A DNA stretch of 7,848 bases from Thiotrichaceae bacterium (GTDB taxonomy: Bacteria; Pseudomonadota; Gammaproteobacteria; Thiotrichales; Thiotrichaceae). Of this stretch, positions 5,067 through 7,848 are shown piece after piece. The stretch covers positions 13,354 through 21,201 of the forward strand of contig JALWYT010000137.1 of the NCBI GenBank assembly GCA_026992705.1, written 5' to 3'. The number at the start of each line of letters is the position of its first letter. The first letter of the stretch is position 1. The notes beneath the pieces are model-generated. The model saw only the letters and a program-made list of their open reading frames with translations. It searched no databases and was not told the origin of the DNA. The translations under genes and the position numbers were made by a program.

Positions 5067-6179
5067 ATGCTTAAGTTGCTCTACATTATTTGTTTATTTA
5101 TCCTAATGATTTCGGCAAATGTTCTGGCTGTTGAGAAACCTCAGGCTGAACAATCTCCGATTAAATTTAAGGTGATGGCATATCAAGGGCATAACGACGG
5201 GACAGGGTGCAATACTGACTTGGCTCAGCCTTCACTTAAATTGATTGATGAAGATAAAGATCGCAAAGAAGCGATTACCTTTTGTCTTAAAATCAATAAT
5301 TTAACAAAATTTACACTCAGCAATATTACACTACACGGCATCAAGCCTGAATTGATTCATACGGATTTCAATATACTTAGTGATAAACCTGTTAAATTTA
5401 TTACACCTTATGCCAGCTTAACGTATTACTATGAATATCTATTAGAAGACTCACTGGATGCAAAATTTACTGTTGAAGTCAGTTTGTTGGATAAACAAGG
5501 CTTGGCACTCACCAAAAAAGCCATTCAGCAGACAGCGACTAGCAAAGCCGAGCTAATCCTTGCTCCACCGATTGTGCATAAAACCGTTTTACCAAGAGGC
5601 GGCAAAGGAATGCTTTGGACGCTGGAGCTAGTGAATAATGTAAACAAACAAAATATTGCAGTGGGTATTTTCGATAATATCCCTGAGCATACCCTATTCG
5701 AGCCACTTAAAACAGGAGATTTTGTCAGTGAATCAGGTGTTTATTGTGAAGCTCAAGGGGAGTCAATAACCGATATTTGCACATTAGAAACCATTGGAGC
5801 GGATCACCCTGCAAGAATCATTTGGAAAGGCAAAATAGCCCCGGACTTTGCCCGAACAACCGAGGATGCCAACAATAAAGTTATTATCCGCTTCCAAACA
5901 TCCGCACCCGATGCCAAAGTCGGCGATATTATCACCAGCCAAGCTCGTAGCTTATGGGGTGATGAACAGATAGAAATATTAAGTGACAACCCCGATACCC
6001 CCAAAATTGCAGATACCACGCAATATAAAATCCACAAACCAATCGAACCTGAATCAAAGGCAATACAAATACCAACATTATCACAATGGGGAATAATATT
6101 ACTGGTGTTATTTGTTGGGATAGTGGGAGTTTCTTTACGTTTACTCTCAAATATATTTAAGAACAATATGTTTTATTAG
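5067..6179 (+). CDS. Exported DUF11-like protein with IPTL-CTERM sorting signal
   Basis: The 370-residue protein begins with a hydrophobic signal peptide (about 1-21) ending VLA before VEKP, a good signal peptidase I site. The C-terminus has IPTLSQWG (335-342), a hydrophobic helix (about 343-357), then a short tail with Arg358 and Lys365. This is the tripartite IPTL-CTERM signal, which in other bacteria is linked to exosortase-family (XrtH-type) processing. Between them lie two beta-rich parts. Residues 30-160 resemble an Ig-like/CARDB-type module. Residues 165-320 resemble the DUF11 conserved-repeat domain, with LWTLELVNN and IFDNIPEHTLFEP blocks typical of 'N-terminal strand, then D-x-[IL]P' repeats. 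It is probably displayed at or released from the cell surface. The Shine-Dalgarno sequence is poor, but no better start exists before the signal peptide. It diverges from the amine-oxidase-like lipoprotein across 147 bp, and a shared role is inferred from that alone. No binding partner or activity can be read from the sequence. Confidence 0.8.
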   Translation: MLKLLYIICLFILMISANVLAVEKPQAEQSPIKFKVMAYQGHNDGTGCNTDLAQPSLKLIDEDKDRKEAITFCLKINNLTKFTLSNITLHGIKPELIHTDFNILSDKPVKFITPYASLTYYYEYLLEDSLDAKFTVEVSLLDKQGLALTKKAIQQTATSKAELILAPPIVHKTVLPRGGKGMLWTLELVNNVNKQNIAVGIFDNIPEHTLFEPLKTGDFVSESGVYCEAQGESITDICTLETIGADHPARIIWKGKIAPDFARTTEDANNKVIIRFQTSAPDAKVGDIITSQARSLWGDEQIEILSDNPDTPKIADTTQYKIHKPIEPESKAIQIPTLSQWGIILLVLFVGIVGVSLRLLSNIFKNNMFY

Positions 6180-6215
6180 CATGTTTTTAAACTTTAAATT
6201 TTACTATGTATATAT

Positions 6216-6848
6216 TCAGTGTGATATAGTGGCTATAAGGGTAGTATTTCTCTTTACCCTACTAAATAAATCATCTAAATAATTAATATTCCTAAAATCC
6301 TTCGCATTTTTTGAAAAATCAGTGACTGTAGGATTTTGTTGCATCATCCATTGAGTTACTTGCTGATTATTGTTATTGAGATAGTCTTCTAAGTTAGGCA
6401 ATAATGAGCGGTGTAATAAAGTATAAAGAGGTTGTAAACGTGTACCATCATGAGCAATAGTGATGAGTGTTTGTTCTTGTTTAACTTGTTGATATAAACG
6501 CTGAACAAAATCACTAGGTAGGCTGATGGCATCACAGGGAGTACATACTAGCCAGTCCGTTTGGCAATGTTTTAAGGCAGTGGCAATGCCGGCTAATGGT
6601 CCTGAGAAATCACCGTATTCATCTTGATAAACTTGATTACTGTACTGTAAATAGCGTATTTGATTACGGTTTGCACTGATAATAAGCGACTGGACTTGAG
6701 GGGCAAATGCAGATAGTAAATGCTCAATAAGTGGGCGACCTTGATATAAGATCAGCCCCTTATCTTGCCCATTCATGCGGCGGGCTAGACCACCTGCAAG
6801 AATGAGTCCTGTGATTTTACTGCTAGGCTTAAGCCTCGTCGTTGCCAT
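6216..6848 (-). CDS. mobA: Molybdenum cofactor guanylyltransferase
   Basis: MobA transfers GMP from GTP to molybdopterin-molybdenum, forming the bis-MGD cofactor used by DMSO-reductase-family enzymes such as nitrate and formate enzymes. The 210-residue protein has the nucleotidyltransferase signature LAGGLARRMNGQDKGL (17-32). It also has the GPLAGI segment (83-88), the metal-binding CD pair of the CDxP-like motif (Cys105-Asp106, here followed by Ala-Ile rather than x-Pro), LQPLYTL (138-144) and FRNIN (185-189), all in family order. The C-terminus is about 12 residues longer than the usual 'N-[IT]-x-x-D-L' ending, with no visible motif. The ATG lies 20 bp inside the end of fabI in another frame, and there is no strong ribosome site. 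Translation is therefore probably coupled to fabI, an odd metabolic pairing. Confidence 0.92.
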   Translation of the reverse strand: MATTRLKPSSKITGLILAGGLARRMNGQDKGLILYQGRPLIEHLLSAFAPQVQSLIISANRNQIRYLQYSNQVYQDEYGDFSGPLAGIATALKHCQTDWLVCTPCDAISLPSDFVQRLYQQVKQEQTLITIAHDGTRLQPLYTLLHRSLLPNLEDYLNNNNQQVTQWMMQQNPTVTDFSKNAKDFRNINYLDDLFSRVKRNTTLIATISH

Positions 6849-7626
6849 AGCCCGACATGCCTACGATATTGTAGCCAGCATCGACATAAGTAATTTCACC
6901 TGTAATACCAGAAGCAAGATCCGAACATAAAAATGCAGCCATATTGCCGACTTCTTCAATGGTTACATTGCGACGTAAAGGAGCATTGGCTTCAACATGA
7001 TCTAGCATTTTACGAAAATCACCAATACCTGCCGCTGCGAGTGTACGGATAGGACCTGCTGAAATGGCATTCACTCGCGTTCCTTCAGGACCTAAGTCAT
7101 ACGCCATTAAACGTACTGCAGCCTCTAAACTTGCCTTCGCCATGCCCATGACATTGTAATTAGGTACAGCCGCAACTGCTCCGAGATAGCTTAATGTGAG
7201 TAATGAGCCATTACGCCCCTGCATTAATTGACGACCATATCGAGCCATTGCCAGAAAGCTGTATGAGCTAATATCATGTGCAATAATTGAACCTTCTCGT
7301 GTTGTATTATCAACAATACTGCCCTCTAATTGTTCTTTTGGAGCAAATGCGATGGAATGCACTATGCTGTCTAAGCCATCCCAGTGCTTGCCTAATTCAT
7401 CAAAACACGCCTCAATCGCCTCATCCGTTGATACATCACAAGGTACAACAATGGAACTATCCAACTGCTTGGCAATTTTTTCGACTCGACCTCTTAAACG
7501 ATCATTTTGATAGGTTAATGCTAATTCTGCACCTTCACGTCTCATTGCTTGAGCAATACCAAAGGCAATGGAACGATTACTTGCAATACCTGCAATAAGT
7601 ACACGTTTACCCACTAAAAATCCCAT
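6829..7626 (-). CDS. fabI: Enoyl-ACP reductase (NADH), FabI
   Basis: FabI reduces trans-2-enoyl-ACP to acyl-ACP, the last step of each elongation cycle in type II fatty-acid synthesis. The 265-residue protein is a short-chain dehydrogenase fold and is close to E. coli FabI along its length. It has the FabI-type nucleotide loop AGIASNRSIAFGIA (12-25), HSIAFAP (90-96), and the catalytic Tyr147 (LSYLGA), Tyr157 and Lys164 of the Y-x6-K motif. The substrate-loop segment SAGPIRTLAAAGIGDFRKM (189-207) is also present. At E. coli position 93, where Gly changes can alter triclosan binding, it has Ala; S. aureus FabI also has Ala there, so this is not evidence of resistance. A good AAGGAA ribosome site (7633-7638) lies before the ATG. 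It is followed by overlapping mobA and diverges from rpmA. Confidence 0.97.
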   Translation of the reverse strand: MGFLVGKRVLIAGIASNRSIAFGIAQAMRREGAELALTYQNDRLRGRVEKIAKQLDSSIVVPCDVSTDEAIEACFDELGKHWDGLDSIVHSIAFAPKEQLEGSIVDNTTREGSIIAHDISSYSFLAMARYGRQLMQGRNGSLLTLSYLGAVAAVPNYNVMGMAKASLEAAVRLMAYDLGPEGTRVNAISAGPIRTLAAAGIGDFRKMLDHVEANAPLRRNVTIEEVGNMAAFLCSDLASGITGEITYVDAGYNIVGMSGYGNDEA

Positions 7627-7822
7627 AGTAGTTTCCTTATTAATTATACTGAGTCTTAATAGTTATAAAATAATATAGCGGTTAATCATAACGTAGTTTT
7701 GACTAGATTATTAGAGGCTTATCGAAAATGACTCATCAATGAACATTGAAATCAATAATATTACCACTGCTTCTGACACTAATTCATAAGTATTATCAAT
7801 CATATAAACAAAGGACAAATTT
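7627..7822. promoter_or_regulatory. Divergent control region of fabI and rpmA
   Basis: These 196 AT-rich bases hold both promoters. On the minus strand TATATT and TATAAT-like hexamers lie toward fabI, but none pairs with a convincing -35. On the plus strand TTGACT (7699-7704) is a good -35, but only TATCGA at 15 bp spacing follows. A perfect dyad, TCAATG-AA-CATTGA (7736-7749), sits centrally and could be an operator. The rpmA ribosome site is AAGGA at 7811-7815, 7 bp before its ATG. Confidence 0.45.
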
Positions 7823-7848
7823 ATGGCACATAAAAAAGCAGGCGGGAG
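7823..7848 (+). CDS. rpmA: 50S ribosomal protein L27 (partial, runs off the right edge)
   Basis: Only eight full codons are visible, MAHKKAGG, the nearly invariant N-terminus of L27. L27 is a component of the 50S subunit whose N-terminal tail reaches the peptidyl-transferase centre. The ATG has a good AAGGA site 7 bp upstream. In most bacteria rplU (L21) lies directly before rpmA; here the upstream neighbour is divergent fabI, so rpmA must start its own transcript. The call rests on a short match, but a distinctive one. Confidence 0.85.

Noticed and set aside
5804..6166. Minus-strand frames of 72 and 120 codons opposite the IPTL-CTERM gene
   Set aside because: They overlap the better supported gene, whose signal peptide and IPTL motif are both in frame.
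6180..6215. Terminator between the IPTL gene and mobA
   Set aside because: The 36 bp are AT-rich with only a short TTTAA/TTTAAA match; no stable stem can be supported.
7340..7360. FabI Ala93 as a triclosan resistance change
   Set aside because: E. coli has Gly at this place, but Ala is found in susceptible FabI such as that of S. aureus, so it is natural variation.
1..7848. CRISPR array, transposon, tRNA or attachment site
   Set aside because: No regularly spaced repeats, transposase motifs, terminal inverted repeats with target duplication, or cloverleaf sequence were seen.

Overview
The window looks like chromosomal DNA from an AT-rich (low-GC) gammaproteobacterium. The housekeeping genes rluE, gloB, gmk, mobA, fabI and the first codons of rpmA all read as gammaproteobacterial types. 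FabI aligns closely with the E. coli enzyme, and RluE has the form that lacks an S4 domain. An IPTL-CTERM surface protein adds that the cell probably has an exosortase-type sorting system elsewhere in the genome. I cannot fix the genus. I see no phage, IS, CRISPR, tRNA or rRNA sequence.

Layout, left to right. A possible C-terminal tail of an unknown gene ends at 48. An AT-rich control region (49-241) holds a short hairpin and a perfect 20-bp palindrome. It leads into a small kinase-like gene (242-817), which is followed after 6 bp by rluE (824-1378). A 223-bp gap holds a probable rho-independent terminator for gloB. gloB (minus) and gmk (plus) diverge from a shared 113-bp region. gmk converges on a large lipoprotein gene (3141-4919, minus).

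That lipoprotein and the IPTL-CTERM protein (5067-6179, plus) diverge from a 147-bp region with direct repeats, an inverted repeat and a promoter. The IPTL gene converges on a fabI-mobA pair (minus, overlapping by 20 bp). fabI diverges from rpmA, which runs off the right edge.

The most unusual part is the 3141-6179 accessory pair. By eye, the lipoprotein has the architecture of a copper amine oxidase: two N-terminal alpha/beta modules, then the large beta-sandwich domain with its Asn-Tyr cofactor site. However, the residues that should bind copper, and probably the catalytic base, are replaced. It is also anchored as a lipoprotein and has 12 cysteines besides the lipobox one. It may be a non-enzymatic or re-purposed amine-oxidase-fold protein, and it is divergently paired with an exported, sorted DUF11-like protein. 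The functional link between the two is inferred from layout only.

The rest is core metabolism: guanine nucleotide supply (gmk), methylglyoxal detoxification (gloB), fatty-acid elongation (fabI), molybdenum cofactor maturation (mobA), and ribosome structure and modification (rpmA, rluE).
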